A stretch of DNA of 64,000 nt from an uncultured Gemmatimonadota bacterium (GCA_902825965.1 CADEDA010000001.1:304428-368427); one strand, 5' to 3'. Shown: positions 8,458-17,546, numbered from the stretch's first letter. The notes: generated by a model from the sequence alone, not told the origin. Numbers and translations are program-made.

Positions 8458-8798
8458 CGCGCCTCGAGAGGGACGAACGCACGACGAGCCGATGGATGCC
8501 CTTCACCTCATCCACCGACTCGCCGCCTTCGGTCGTTCTGTCCTTCTGTTGTGGTTGGTACCTCGACCTGAGTGGACAGGGGGCCGGCCGGCCCCCCACC
8601 AGCACCGACCCGCACCCCGCTGTCAACTCATGATCGACTTACACCCTATCTGACACCGCCTACGCGGGAATGGTTTACCCGGTTTCACGCGTGGAGTTGT
8701 GAGCATTGTGTACGGTGCCGTTGGGAGTTGCGCGGACCGGGCCAATCGTCCGACACCGTTCCTCCACCCTCCACCATCCACCCGCCACCATCCACCAT
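8458..8798. other. Convergent intergenic region with palindrome and heptamer repeats
   Basis: This 341-base gap lies between two convergent genes. It holds a perfect 18-base GC palindrome (8579-8596, GGGGGCCGG and its complement) that could act as a terminator hairpin, although no T-tract follows it on either strand. A run of five 7-base CCACC-type units sits at 8764-8798. Short frames crossing the repeats encode low-complexity Gly/Trp-rich peptides without family features and are not called. Confidence 0.6.
8764..8798. repeat. Tandem 7-bp repeat, five units
   Basis: Five adjacent heptamers read CCACCCT, CCACCAT, CCACCCG, CCACCAT and CCACCAT. The array ends exactly at base 8798, next to the stop codon of the DUF5916 gene (8801-8799 on the minus strand), so it lies in the 3' untranslated region of that gene. 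Confidence 0.85.
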
Positions 8799-11339
8799 CT
8801 ACAAGCTGAACCAATACGACCCCTTGATCAGGAACGTGTTGTCCGCACGCGACTTGAACAGGTCGCCGTAGTCGCGTCCAACGTCGAACGAGCCCAGGTT
8901 GCGGTCGAACTGGCCGCGGCCCTGTTGCCAGACGAAGAACAGCACCGAGCCGGGCCGGTACTCCCAGCGCAGCACCGTGTTGGAGCGGAACTGCTTCACG
9001 TTGAAGTCCTGCACGGCGAGCCCGCTGAACGACTGATAGCGGTCCGCGAAGCGGTCCGCGCGGGGCGCGACGAGCTCACGCAGGTCCGAGTAGTCACCCG
9101 CCGTGATGAACGGTTGCGCGTACACCTGCAGCGAGAGCGTGGGCGTCATCGTGTAGTCGAAGCGCGCCGTGATGGAGCTGGTGCGCTGCTGCAGCCGCGC
9201 GAAGGTGTAGTGCGTGCCCTGCGCGTCGGTCACGTTGCCGTACCACTGCTGCCCGAGCGTGGACGCGCTGAGGTTGAGTCCGATCTCCGCCTGCAACTGG
9301 CTGGCGACGCGGAAGTTGACCGAGGGATCCATGCCCCATTCGGTGGTGCCCGACTCGTCCTTGAACACGTAGTACCCCTGCAACACGCCGCTCACGGACT
9401 TGCGACCGTCGGTCTCGAATCCGAACCAGGTGTTCTTGCGCAGCGGCCGGCGCACCGCCGGACCACCGCGCGCCGCACGGTCGTCGTACACACGCCCGAG
9501 CCCGCCCACGTTGAACCCGGTCCAGAACCACCACTGGTTGGGCAGCTCGCCATTGATGTTCACGTTGGCCCCGGAGCCGAGCGCGAGACCTTCGGTGTTC
9601 CAGTCCATGAACTGGTTGAGGTTCACGAACAGTCGGCGGTACATCTTGGTCGGCGTCTGGTACTGGAGCCCGAACCAGTTCGAGAGGTTCCGGATGTCCG
9701 CGCGGGTGAGGAAGCCGGCGTCGTTGACCTCGTAGCCGGCGCTCGTGGACGTGACACTCGAGTTGAAGCGCGTGACACCCCCGCCCGTCTTCCCGAGGCC
9801 GAGGGCGATGCGGGTGCCGGTGAGCTGGGTCATGCTGCTGTCGACGTCGCGGCGCGAGTCGGTGCGTTGGAACTGGTGCACCGCGCTGCGCTGCGTGGCG
9901 ATCATCGCCGCCTCCGAGCCGGACACGTAGCTGCCCACGACCGAGCCCGAGACCTGGTAGTTGTTCTTGTAGAACCGATGGCGCGCATCGACGCCGAGGG
10001 CGTACGCACTCTCGCGCAGGTAGTCGCGGGAGTCGTCGTCGAGGGCGCGGTTGGTGGCGGTGAACATCATGCCGACGCCGGAGTTGCCCTGGCGCAGGTC
10101 CTGCTGCAGGCGCGTCGCGAGGTAGTTGGTGCGCGGCTCGATGGTGCGTCCCCCCGCGCCGGTCTCGCGTTCGGTCATCGCATTGACGAACCCGACGTTG
10201 AGCCCGCGCGCCGTGCGCCCGGTGAGCTTGGCGGCACCGAGGATGGTGGAGTTCTGCGCGTTGCCCTGCTGGTAGTACAGCCCGCCGAGTTGCGGGCCGC
10301 GGCCGATGCGCCGCGAGTAGAAGAGGTTGTTGGCGAACGAGAAGATGCCCGCCCCCTCGAGGAAGAACGGTCGGCGCTCCTCGAAGAACTGCTCGAAGGC
10401 CGAGAGGTTGAGCACCGCCGGGTCGGCCTCGACCTGGCCGAAGTCGGGATTCACGGTCCCGTCGAGCGTGAGGTTGGACGTGACCCCGTACTTCACGTCC
10501 GCACCGAACGTGAACTTCTGCTGCCGCTCGAACGCCGTGCCGACCGGCTTGGCGGCGTTGGTGGCGACGGTGTACGGCAGCACCTCGAGGCGGCGCGGCG
10601 AGGCGATGCCGTCGAAGCCGTCGACGTCGCCCCACTGGGAGACGAAGCCGGTGCGGCTGCGCCGGAAGAGCGGCCACGAGATGCGCTCGTTGTGGCGCGC
10701 GACGTCCCGCCAGATCGCGAAGCCGAAGGTGTGCGTGTCACCGGCCGGGAAACGCAGCTGGTTGAACGGGATGCGGTACTCCGCGGTCCAGCCCAAGGAG
10801 TCGATGGTGGCGACGACGTCCCACACCCCGTCCCAGGACGCGTCCTCGTTGCCGTCGCCGGAGATGTAGAAGTCGCGCTTGACCCCGAGCGGGTTGGCCG
10901 AGAACCGGAACCCGGTGCGACGGTCGCGATACGAGTCCACCATCAGGTGGATGTAGTCGCTCTGCGTGCGCGCGTCCCGGCGCGAGAGGAACGCCATGAC
11001 CGAATCCGGGGCCGGATCGAAGGCCCGCACGAACACGTACAGGTACTTGGCATCGTAGCCGACGCGGGCCTCGGTGCGGTAACGCGGGTCGCCGTCCTCC
11101 ACGGGGTCGTGCTGCCGGAACTGCGTGATCGCGGGCGCGTCGCGCCACAGGTCGTCGCTGTCCTTGCCGTCGAGCACGGGCGGCGTGGACGCGCGCGCGG
11201 CCGAGGCCGCATTCGCGGTGGGCACTCGGACGGGACGCGTGGCGATCGGCGACCCGGCCAACGGCTCGGCCGACTCGGTCGAGGTCCGCGGACCCTGGTC
11301 CGCGGCGACCTGGAGGGCGAGCATGAGCGGGAGGAGCAT
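8799..11339 (-). CDS. DUF5916 outer-membrane protein with CBM9-like N-terminal domain
   Basis: This 846-residue protein has a short signal peptide, then a family-9 carbohydrate-binding-like domain beginning P-P-V-L-D-G-K and continuing through D-D-L-W-R-D-A-P and Y-L-Y-V-F-V-R-A-F-D. The DUF5916 region includes D-G-V-W-D-V-V, E-Y-R-I-P-F-N-Q-L-R-F, T-V-N-P-D-F-G-Q-V-E-A-D and F-F-E-E-R-R-P-F-F-L-E-G. The C-terminal half alternates aromatic and polar residues like a beta-barrel and ends W-F-S-L, consistent with an outer-membrane insertion signal. The family is abundant in Gemmatimonadota and Bacteroidota, and its function is unproven; saccharide or other ligand binding at the surface is a guess. 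ATG 11339 has no strong ribosome-binding site. Confidence 0.88.
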   Translation of the reverse strand: MLLPLMLALQVAADQGPRTSTESAEPLAGSPIATRPVRVPTANAASAARASTPPVLDGKDSDDLWRDAPAITQFRQHDPVEDGDPRYRTEARVGYDAKYLYVFVRAFDPAPDSVMAFLSRRDARTQSDYIHLMVDSYRDRRTGFRFSANPLGVKRDFYISGDGNEDASWDGVWDVVATIDSLGWTAEYRIPFNQLRFPAGDTHTFGFAIWRDVARHNERISWPLFRRSRTGFVSQWGDVDGFDGIASPRRLEVLPYTVATNAAKPVGTAFERQQKFTFGADVKYGVTSNLTLDGTVNPDFGQVEADPAVLNLSAFEQFFEERRPFFLEGAGIFSFANNLFYSRRIGRGPQLGGLYYQQGNAQNSTILGAAKLTGRTARGLNVGFVNAMTERETGAGGRTIEPRTNYLATRLQQDLRQGNSGVGMMFTATNRALDDDSRDYLRESAYALGVDARHRFYKNNYQVSGSVVGSYVSGSEAAMIATQRSAVHQFQRTDSRRDVDSSMTQLTGTRIALGLGKTGGGVTRFNSSVTSTSAGYEVNDAGFLTRADIRNLSNWFGLQYQTPTKMYRRLFVNLNQFMDWNTEGLALGSGANVNINGELPNQWWFWTGFNVGGLGRVYDDRAARGGPAVRRPLRKNTWFGFETDGRKSVSGVLQGYYVFKDESGTTEWGMDPSVNFRVASQLQAEIGLNLSASTLGQQWYGNVTDAQGTHYTFARLQQRTSSITARFDYTMTPTLSLQVYAQPFITAGDYSDLRELVAPRADRFADRYQSFSGLAVQDFNVKQFRSNTVLRWEYRPGSVLFFVWQQGRGQFDRNLGSFDVGRDYGDLFKSRADNTFLIKGSYWFSL

Positions 11340-11530
11340 ATACGATCCGGGTTGGGGTCCCGGTGGGGGTCGGGCACGGAGGGCGTGCGGTTCGTGGACG
11401 GAGCTCCACGGCCGGACACGTTCTTCGACAGCGACCGACCGGGATTCGTTGCGTATCCCATGTCAGCACGCGGTGAGCGTGCCTTGTAGCCGATCACCGA
11501 CCCCGGTTAGCTTCGGTGCACTTCGCTATG

Positions 11531-11553
11531 GTACGCGCGCGCGCACGCGCGCG
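11531..11553. other. Alternating purine-pyrimidine tract in the mgtE leader
   Basis: Twenty-three consecutive bases alternate purine and pyrimidine, mostly CG steps, and form a partly self-complementary GC hairpin. It ends 28 bases before the mgtE start codon. It could adopt Z-DNA or fold in the mRNA leader. No Mg-sensing M-box riboswitch is recognisable. Confidence 0.5.
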
Positions 11554-11581
11554 ACCCCTTCGTCACCCGGGGAGGCACCCC

Positions 11582-12997
11582 GTGAGCCCAGAGTCGCGAG
11601 AGAAGGAGCAGTCGGTCGCGGCGCTGGTCGCGCCGGACATCCTCGACCTGCTCGAGAGTGAGCCGTCGTCGATCGCGGCGGAGACGGAGGAGATGCACCC
11701 CGCAGACCTCGCCGACGTGGCGGAGCTGCTGCCGCGCGAGCTCCTGCCGCGGTTCCTGACCGCCCTCCCGCCCGCCCGCGCCGCGAACGTACTCGAGTAC
11801 CTCCAGGAGGAGGTCCGCACCGCACTGCTCGAGGCGATGGACCCCGAGCAGGCCGGGCCGCTCGTCGCGCGCATGACGCCGGACGAGCGCGCCGACGCGC
11901 TCGACGAGATGGACGAGGAGGTCGCCGACGAGATCCTCGAGGCGATCCCGGCCAAGGAGCGCGCCGAGACGGAGCGGCTGCTGCAGTACGAGCCCGACAC
12001 GGCGGGCGGGCTCATGACCACCGAGTTCGTCTCGGTGCCGGAGAACCAGACAGTGGAGGAGGCGCTCGCCGCCGTGCGCGCGATCGCCCGGGGTGGGCGC
12101 CGCGAGGCGATGGGCACCATCTACGCGGTGGACGCGCGCGGCCAGCTGCGCGGTGTGCTCTCGCTGCGTGAACTGCTGGCGGCGCCGGAGGGTGCGCGGA
12201 TCGCCGACGTGGCGTGGACCGAGGTGGTGACCGTGCTCGCCACCGCCGACCGCGAGCAGGTCGCGCAGCTCACCTCCAACTACGACCTCGTCGCCGTGCC
12301 CGTGGTCGACGCCGACCGCCGGCTGCTGGGCGTGGTGACGGTCGACGACGTGATCGACGTGATCCAGGAGGAGCAGACCGAGGACGTGCAGAAGTTCGGC
12401 GGCCTCGAGGCGCTCGAGGAGCCCTACCTCGACTCGAGCCTGTGGGACCTGATCAAGAAGCGCTCCCCGTGGCTGCTCGTGCTCTTCGTGGGGCAGATGT
12501 TCACCGCCGCCGCGATGGGCTACTTCCAGAGCGAGATCGACGCCGCCACGGTGCTGGCACTGTTCGTGCCGCTCGTGATCAGCTCGGGCGGCAACTCGGG
12601 CTCCCAGGCGACGTCGCTGATCATCCGGGCGCTGGCGCTGCAGGAACTGGGGGCACGCGACTGGTTCCGCGTGATGGGACGCGAGCTGGTCCTCGGCCTC
12701 GTGCTCGGCGGCATGCTCGGCGTGGTCGGGCTCCTGCGGGTCCTCGCCTGGCAGTGGATGGGCCTGTATCCGTTCGGCGAGCACTACGTGCTGCTGGCCT
12801 CCACCGTCGGCACGACGGTGCTGGGCGTGGTGCTGTTCGGCACCCTCACCGGCGCCATGCTGCCGTTCGCACTCAAGCGCCTGGGCTTCGACCCGGCGAG
12901 CGCCTCGGCCCCGCTCGTGGCGACGCTGGTGGACGTGACCGGCGTGGTCCTCTACTTCACGGTGGCGTTGCTGCTGCTCCGCGGCACGCTGCTGTGA
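11582..12997 (+). CDS. mgtE: Magnesium transporter MgtE
   Basis: This 471-residue inner-membrane protein should act as a Mg2+-gated Mg2+ channel. The N-terminal superhelical domain (about 10-125) includes H-P-A-D-L-A-D-V and M-T-P-D-E-R-A-D. A CBS pair follows (about 130-255), starting P-D-T-A-G-G-L-M-T and including V-V-D-A-D-R-R-L-L-G-V-V-T-V-D-D. Five membrane helices occupy the C-terminus, with the pore motif S-S-G-G-N-S-G-S-Q-A at about 335. The GTG at 11582 is preferred to an upstream ATG at 11516 because GGGGAGG lies 7-8 bases before it and the protein then has the family length. The stop overlaps the next start as GTGA. Confidence 0.94.
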   Translation: MSPESREKEQSVAALVAPDILDLLESEPSSIAAETEEMHPADLADVAELLPRELLPRFLTALPPARAANVLEYLQEEVRTALLEAMDPEQAGPLVARMTPDERADALDEMDEEVADEILEAIPAKERAETERLLQYEPDTAGGLMTTEFVSVPENQTVEEALAAVRAIARGGRREAMGTIYAVDARGQLRGVLSLRELLAAPEGARIADVAWTEVVTVLATADREQVAQLTSNYDLVAVPVVDADRRLLGVVTVDDVIDVIQEEQTEDVQKFGGLEALEEPYLDSSLWDLIKKRSPWLLVLFVGQMFTAAAMGYFQSEIDAATVLALFVPLVISSGGNSGSQATSLIIRALALQELGARDWFRVMGRELVLGLVLGGMLGVVGLLRVLAWQWMGLYPFGEHYVLLASTVGTTVLGVVLFGTLTGAMLPFALKRLGFDPASASAPLVATLVDVTGVVLYFTVALLLLRGTLL

Positions 12998-13890
12998 TCT
13001 CGGAGCGGCGCGCGTCGGGACTGATCGTGCTGGCCGCCTGCGGCTACGGCACGCTGTCCATCGCCACCACACTCGGACACCGCGCGGGCGTGGCGCTGAT
13101 CGCCCTGATGGCGTGGCGGTACCTGCTCGCGGCGCCGATCCTCGTGGTCGCCGCCGGTGGTGTCGGGGCGTTGCGTGTGCCGCTCGGGCGCGCCCTCGCC
13201 CTCCTCGCCGTGGGCGGCGGCGGCCAGACGCTCGTGACCTGGCTCTCGCTCTCGTCGCTCGAGTGGCTCAACGCCGCACAACTCGGCTTCCTCTTCTATA
13301 CCTATCCGGCCTGGGTCGCCTTGCTCGGGGCAGCCACCGGCAGCGAGCGCCTCACGGCGACACGTGTCGTGGCGCTGGTGATCGCCTTGGGCGGGATCGT
13401 GCTCATGGTGGGCATGCCCTGGGACAGTGCGCTCCCGCTGCCGGGGCTGCTGCGCGCGCTGGGCTCCGCGATCATCTACGCCGCGTACATCCCGCTGCTG
13501 CACCGGATGCGCGGCCCGCTGTCCCCGGCGGCGGCCTCGAGCTTCGTGATCGCCGGCGCCGCGACGGTGTTCGTCAGCTGGGCGTGGTTGACCGGTGTAC
13601 TAGTAGCGGGCATGACACCTGCGTTCTGGGCGTTGGCCGCTCTCATCGCGGTGTTCAGCACCGCCGTGGCATTCATCGTATTCCTGCGCGGACTCGAGGT
13701 GCTCGGTCCGGTGCGCACTGCGATACTTTCCACCGTGGAACCGTTCTACACGGCGATCCTCGCCGCGCTGGTGCTCGGCCAGACCATCGGCTCCACGACC
13801 CTCGCCGGTGGCGTCTGCATCATCATCGCCATCCTGCTCCTGCAACGTTCGGCGTCTCCCCCGATCCCCGACGCCCCGCTCCCCGACTGA
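12994..13890 (+). CDS. DMT-superfamily (EamA) transporter, first of a tandem pair
   Basis: The 298-residue membrane protein has about ten hydrophobic helices arranged as two EamA repeats, as in drug/metabolite exporters. Shared landmarks with the next gene are F-L-F-Y-T-Y-P-A-W-V-A-L (about 95), V-M-V-G-M-P (about 138) and L-G-P-V-R-T-A-I-L-S-T-V-E-P-F (about 238). The latter is the conserved second-repeat motif. Translation starts at GTG 12994 within the mgtE stop (GTGA), so it is probably co-translated with mgtE. The substrate is not predictable; amino acids or small metabolites are usual for the family. Confidence 0.87.
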   Translation: MISERRASGLIVLAACGYGTLSIATTLGHRAGVALIALMAWRYLLAAPILVVAAGGVGALRVPLGRALALLAVGGGGQTLVTWLSLSSLEWLNAAQLGFLFYTYPAWVALLGAATGSERLTATRVVALVIALGGIVLMVGMPWDSALPLPGLLRALGSAIIYAAYIPLLHRMRGPLSPAAASSFVIAGAATVFVSWAWLTGVLVAGMTPAFWALAALIAVFSTAVAFIVFLRGLEVLGPVRTAILSTVEPFYTAILAALVLGQTIGSTTLAGGVCIIIAILLLQRSASPPIPDAPLPD

Positions 13891-14795
13891 TGACCGCACC
13901 TGCCGTACCGCAGACCGACGCCGGACAAGTCGCGCCAGGCACACTCTACACCTTGCTCGCCGCGGCGGGGTTCGCCGCCGTCAGCATCCTCACCTCGCAG
14001 GCCACCGCCACGGGCATCACGCTCGCGACGGTCCTGGCGTGGCGCTACGTGCTCGCGGCCGTGCTCCTCACCGGGTATGTCGGCAGCCGCCGGTACAAGC
14101 GGATCCCGCCGCGCGAGATGATGCTGTTCATCACGCTCGGCGGCTTCGGCCAGGCCCTGCTGGTGTACCTCGCGCTGTCATCGCTGAAGTTCATCCCCGC
14201 GGCGACGCTCGCGTTCCTGTTCTACACGTATCCCGCCTGGGTCGCCCTCGCGCAGGCGGTGCGCGGCGCGGAACGACTCGACGCGCGCCGCGCGATGGCG
14301 CTGGCCCTCTCGTTCGCGGGCATCGGCGTGATGGTCGGCATGCCCGGCAGCACGGCCATCGACTACCGCGGGGTGGTGCTCGCACTCTCGGCCGCGCTCA
14401 TCTACGGTGCGTACATCCCGATGATGCGCACGCTGCAGAAGGACCACCCGGTCGCGCCCACCTCGGCCTACTCCAAGATCGGCGCGGCCCTGGCGTTCCT
14501 CCTGCTGAGCGTGGGCGACCAGAGCTTCACTTGGCAGTTGAGCGCCCCGGCGTGGACGGCGATCGTCGCACTCGCCGTGTTCTCCACCGTGCTGCCGAGC
14601 GTGTTCTTCCTCATGGGCCTCATGCGCCTGGGACCGGTGCGCACGGCGATCATCTCCACCGTGGAGCCCTTCCTCACCGCGGTGCTCGGCGTGCTCGTGC
14701 TCGGACAGGCCCTCACGCTGCCGACGCTGCTCGGGGGCGTGCTGATCATCGGGGCGGTGGTGTTGCTGCAGTTCCGCCGCGACCGCGTCGCCTGA
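13890..14795 (+). CDS. DMT-superfamily (EamA) transporter, second of a tandem pair
   Basis: The 301-residue product is a paralogue of the gene just upstream, with the same two-EamA-domain layout of about ten helices. It repeats F-L-F-Y-T-Y-P-A-W-V-A-L, V-M-V-G-M-P and L-G-P-V-R-T-A-I-I-S-T-V-E-P-F at matching positions. Its ATG at 13890 overlaps the upstream stop by one base (TGATG). Because the pair is adjacent and co-translated, either a hetero-oligomer or two exporters of related substrates is possible. It ends 39 bases before the convergent acyl-CoA dehydrogenase gene. Confidence 0.87.
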   Translation: MTAPAVPQTDAGQVAPGTLYTLLAAAGFAAVSILTSQATATGITLATVLAWRYVLAAVLLTGYVGSRRYKRIPPREMMLFITLGGFGQALLVYLALSSLKFIPAATLAFLFYTYPAWVALAQAVRGAERLDARRAMALALSFAGIGVMVGMPGSTAIDYRGVVLALSAALIYGAYIPMMRTLQKDHPVAPTSAYSKIGAALAFLLLSVGDQSFTWQLSAPAWTAIVALAVFSTVLPSVFFLMGLMRLGPVRTAIISTVEPFLTAVLGVLVLGQALTLPTLLGGVLIIGAVVLLQFRRDRVA

Positions 14796-14834
14796 ACCGC
14801 GTCGGCGGCGTGCGGGCCGTCACGACGCGGCGAC

Positions 14835-16736
14835 TCACACCGACGCCAGCGCGCGCTCCCGCACCGGCTCCACACGCCCGGCGAGTGCCAGCTGGTCGAC
14901 GATCCCCTGCTCGAGCCACGCGTGCTCACCCTTCACCACGCGCTGCGCGAGCCGGTAGAGCGCCGCGTCGTGCGTCCCGTACAGCGCCTTGAAGCTCGCC
15001 GCGATGCGGTCGCGCGCCTCGCGGCAGAACACGTCGGCCAACTCCATCGCCTCCGTGTTCCCCTGTGCCGCGAGCATCTTCGCGCGGGCGATCGTCGCCG
15101 ACATCGCGTAACACTCGGCGCCGATGTCCACTGCGCGGAAGAGCACCATCTGCCGCCGCTCCAGGCCCGGCCCGAACCGCACCATCGCGTGGAAGATCGA
15201 GCGCCCGAGCCGCCGTGTGGTGCGCTCGAGGTAGTGCAGGTGCGTCTCCAAGGCGCCGAAGCCGTCGTACGAGCGCATCGACGAGACCCAGGTGCCCGGA
15301 TACCAGCTCAGGTAGAACGGCGCCGCCTTGAGCGCGGCCGAGACTCGGGTCGCGAGTGACGACGTGGGCGCGACGATCGGGAAGGCGATGGAGAAGTGCT
15401 GGTCCACCGCCTCGCGGGCGATGAACAGACGCATGATCTCGCTCGAGCCTTCGAAGATCAGGTTGATCCGGCTGTCGCGCATCGCACGTTCGATCGGCAG
15501 CGGGGTCTCGCCGCGCGCCCGCAGCGAGTCGGCCGTCTCGTACCCGCGACCGCCGCGGATCTGCAGCGCGTCGTCCACCGAGCGCCACGCGAGCTCGGTG
15601 TTGAACATCTTGGCGATGGCGGCCTCGAGGCGGATGTCGGTGCCGCCCCGCTCGTAGAGTGCCGTCGAGAGCAGCGCCACCGACTCCATGGCGAAGGTGT
15701 TGGCGGCGAGCCGCGCGATCTTCTGCGCGATCGCCTCGTGCCGCGCGATCGGCTGGCCCCACTGCACGCGCTCCGCCGCCCAGGCACGGATGCCGCGCAG
15801 CAACGCCTTGCTCGCACCGGCCACCGACGCCGGGATGGTGAGCCGTCCCGTGTTGAGTGTGATGAGGGCGAGCTTGAGGCCCTTCCCCTCGCCCCAGAGG
15901 ATGTTCTCCGCAGGGACCTTCACGTCCTTGAACGACATCCAGCCGTTCTCGATCGCCTTGAGACCCATGAATCGGCAGCGGTGCTTCACGGAGATGCCCG
16001 GCGTCTTCGCGTCCACGATGAAGGCGGTGATCTGCTTCTTGCGCAGCTTGCCGTTCACCATGCGATCCGGGGTGCGCGCCATGACCACGAAGAGGTCGGC
16101 GCGGGTCCCGTTGGTGCACCAGAGCTTCTCGCCGTTGAGCACCCAGTGCGTGCCGTCCTCGGACGGCGTCGCCGAGGTGGTCATGTTGGCCGGGTCGGAC
16201 CCGGCGTTCACCTCGGTGAGGGCGAAGGCCGTGATGCCGCCCTTGGCGATCTGCGGGAAGAAGCGCTGCTTCTGCGCCTCGGTGCCGAAGAGCTTGAGCG
16301 GCTGCGGCACGCCGATGGACTGCGAGGCGGAGAGCAGCGCGCAGAGCGAGCCGCACTTGGAGGTGACCATCTCCATCGCCTTCACGTACGCCATCTGCGA
16401 GAGGCCGAGTCCGCCGTATTCCTTGGGGATCTTGATGCCGAAGGCTCCCATCTCGCGGAGCTCCTGCACGTAGGCCTCAGGGATGTCGCCCGTGCGGTCG
16501 ACGAGATCGGCGTCGTAGCGCTCGAGGAAGGCCTTGAGCGTGGCGAGGAACGGCTTGGCGGCCGCCTCGGCGGCGGCGTCCTCGACGGGATGCGGATGGA
16601 CCAGGTCGAATCGGAAGCGCCCCAGGAAGAGTTCCTTCACGAAACTCGGGTGCTCCCACTCGGTCTCGCGCGCGTCTTCGGCGACGTCGCGGGCCTCCTG
16701 TTCGGAGGCGTGAGCGGTGCTCGGATGATCGGCCAC
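14835..16736 (-). CDS. Acyl-CoA dehydrogenase, long form with C-terminal extension
   Basis: This 633-residue flavoenzyme should oxidise an acyl-CoA to the trans-2-enoyl-CoA and pass electrons to ETF. After an acidic N-terminal extension of about 60 residues come the ACAD N-terminal helices (70-165), the FAD-binding beta domain with F-A-L-T-E-V-N-A-G-S-D (171-181) and the L-W-C-T-N-G segment. The C-terminal helical domain carries the catalytic base Glu429 in I-F-E-G-S-S-E-I. About 190 further residues follow the ACAD core, so the protein is much longer than the usual 380-400 and resembles VLCAD-like or FadE-type enzymes. No other beta-oxidation gene is adjacent. It lies 63 bases downstream of the SURF1 gene on the same strand. 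Confidence 0.9.
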   Translation of the reverse strand: MADHPSTAHASEQEARDVAEDARETEWEHPSFVKELFLGRFRFDLVHPHPVEDAAAEAAAKPFLATLKAFLERYDADLVDRTGDIPEAYVQELREMGAFGIKIPKEYGGLGLSQMAYVKAMEMVTSKCGSLCALLSASQSIGVPQPLKLFGTEAQKQRFFPQIAKGGITAFALTEVNAGSDPANMTTSATPSEDGTHWVLNGEKLWCTNGTRADLFVVMARTPDRMVNGKLRKKQITAFIVDAKTPGISVKHRCRFMGLKAIENGWMSFKDVKVPAENILWGEGKGLKLALITLNTGRLTIPASVAGASKALLRGIRAWAAERVQWGQPIARHEAIAQKIARLAANTFAMESVALLSTALYERGGTDIRLEAAIAKMFNTELAWRSVDDALQIRGGRGYETADSLRARGETPLPIERAMRDSRINLIFEGSSEIMRLFIAREAVDQHFSIAFPIVAPTSSLATRVSAALKAAPFYLSWYPGTWVSSMRSYDGFGALETHLHYLERTTRRLGRSIFHAMVRFGPGLERRQMVLFRAVDIGAECYAMSATIARAKMLAAQGNTEAMELADVFCREARDRIAASFKALYGTHDAALYRLAQRVVKGEHAWLEQGIVDQLALAGRVEPVRERALASV

Positions 16737-16799
16737 GGTGGGCTCCTCGGATGTGGGTCCAGCGATGCGGGTCGCAGGGCTTCCCGCGGGTCCCTATAG

Positions 16800-17546
16800 C
16801 TACCCCTCCGAGGGCCGCTCGACAATCCCACGGCGGTACAGCAGCACGCCACCGACCAGTGCGATGAGCGCGAAGCCGAACCACTGCAGCATGTAGGACC
16901 AATGGGGACCCGGGTCGATGCGCGGTGGCGGCAGCCGCCGCGGCACGGAGTCGGCGCGCGCCATCGAGTCCGAGGTCATGACCACATGGACCGGCGCGAC
17001 CGGTCGGCCGAGGCGGCTCGCCACGCCGGACAGGGTCAGGACCCGGAGCGGGCGCAGCGTGTCGGCCGGCGGCGCGGGTCCATCCGCCGGGATCGGCAGC
17101 GCGTAGCCACCGATTTCGACGGTGTCGGCCTCGCGCCAGCGCGCCCGTGCGACGCCGGCGCCGTCGGGCGAGTAGACCCAGCCGCGCGACACGAGCACCA
17201 GGGTGTCGTTGCCGGGACGCTCGAGCGGCGTGAGCAGGTGCACACCCGGCGACCCCTCGGAGACGCGGGGACCGAGCACGAGCTCGAGGTCGTAGCGGAA
17301 CCGGCCGGCGACCCGCACCCGGGCCCACGCGACGGCGGTGGTGTCGGCCGGCAGCGACTCCAGGGCGATGGGCGGCGCCGCGAGGCGGGCGCTCAGGACG
17401 GCGTTCCGTGCGGCCACCTCGCGATGGCGGCTCAGCTGCCAGATCCCGAAACGCACGAACAGTGCGGCGAAGGCGAGCGGGATGAGGAGGCCCAGCAGGG
17501 GCTTGAGGCGCACGGAAGGGAGGGGGTCGGGTGTGCGCCAGATCAC
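16800..17546 (-). CDS. SURF1 family cytochrome oxidase assembly protein
   Basis: This 248-residue protein has two membrane helices that flank a periplasmic domain, the SURF1/Shy1 topology. The first helix contains F-G-I-W-Q-L-S-R-H (about 33-41), matching the conserved G-x-W-Q-x-x-R motif. The second is preceded by P-H-W-S-Y-M-L-Q-W-F-G-F-A (about 216-228), the diagnostic C-terminal motif. SURF1 proteins help insert heme a into cytochrome c oxidase subunit I. No oxidase structural genes are in the window. The start is GTG 17546, divergent from the giant lipoprotein gene, with 126 bases between the two start codons. Confidence 0.9.
   Translation of the reverse strand: MIWRTPDPLPSVRLKPLLGLLIPLAFAALFVRFGIWQLSRHREVAARNAVLSARLAAPPIALESLPADTTAVAWARVRVAGRFRYDLELVLGPRVSEGSPGVHLLTPLERPGNDTLVLVSRGWVYSPDGAGVARARWREADTVEIGGYALPIPADGPAPPADTLRPLRVLTLSGVASRLGRPVAPVHVVMTSDSMARADSVPRRLPPPRIDPGPHWSYMLQWFGFALIALVGGVLLYRRGIVERPSEG

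Noticed and set aside
8764..8798. Possible CRISPR array
   Set aside because: Repeat units are 7 bases with no spacers, and there are no cas genes in the window.
8706..11489. 927-codon plus-strand frame opposite the DUF5916 gene
   Set aside because: The minus-strand protein has a signal peptide, conserved DUF5916 blocks and a barrel-type C-terminus; the plus frame has none of these.
11340..11581. Mg2+-sensing riboswitch upstream of mgtE
   Set aside because: I could not find the conserved M-box or ykkC-like features; only the alternating GC tract is visible.
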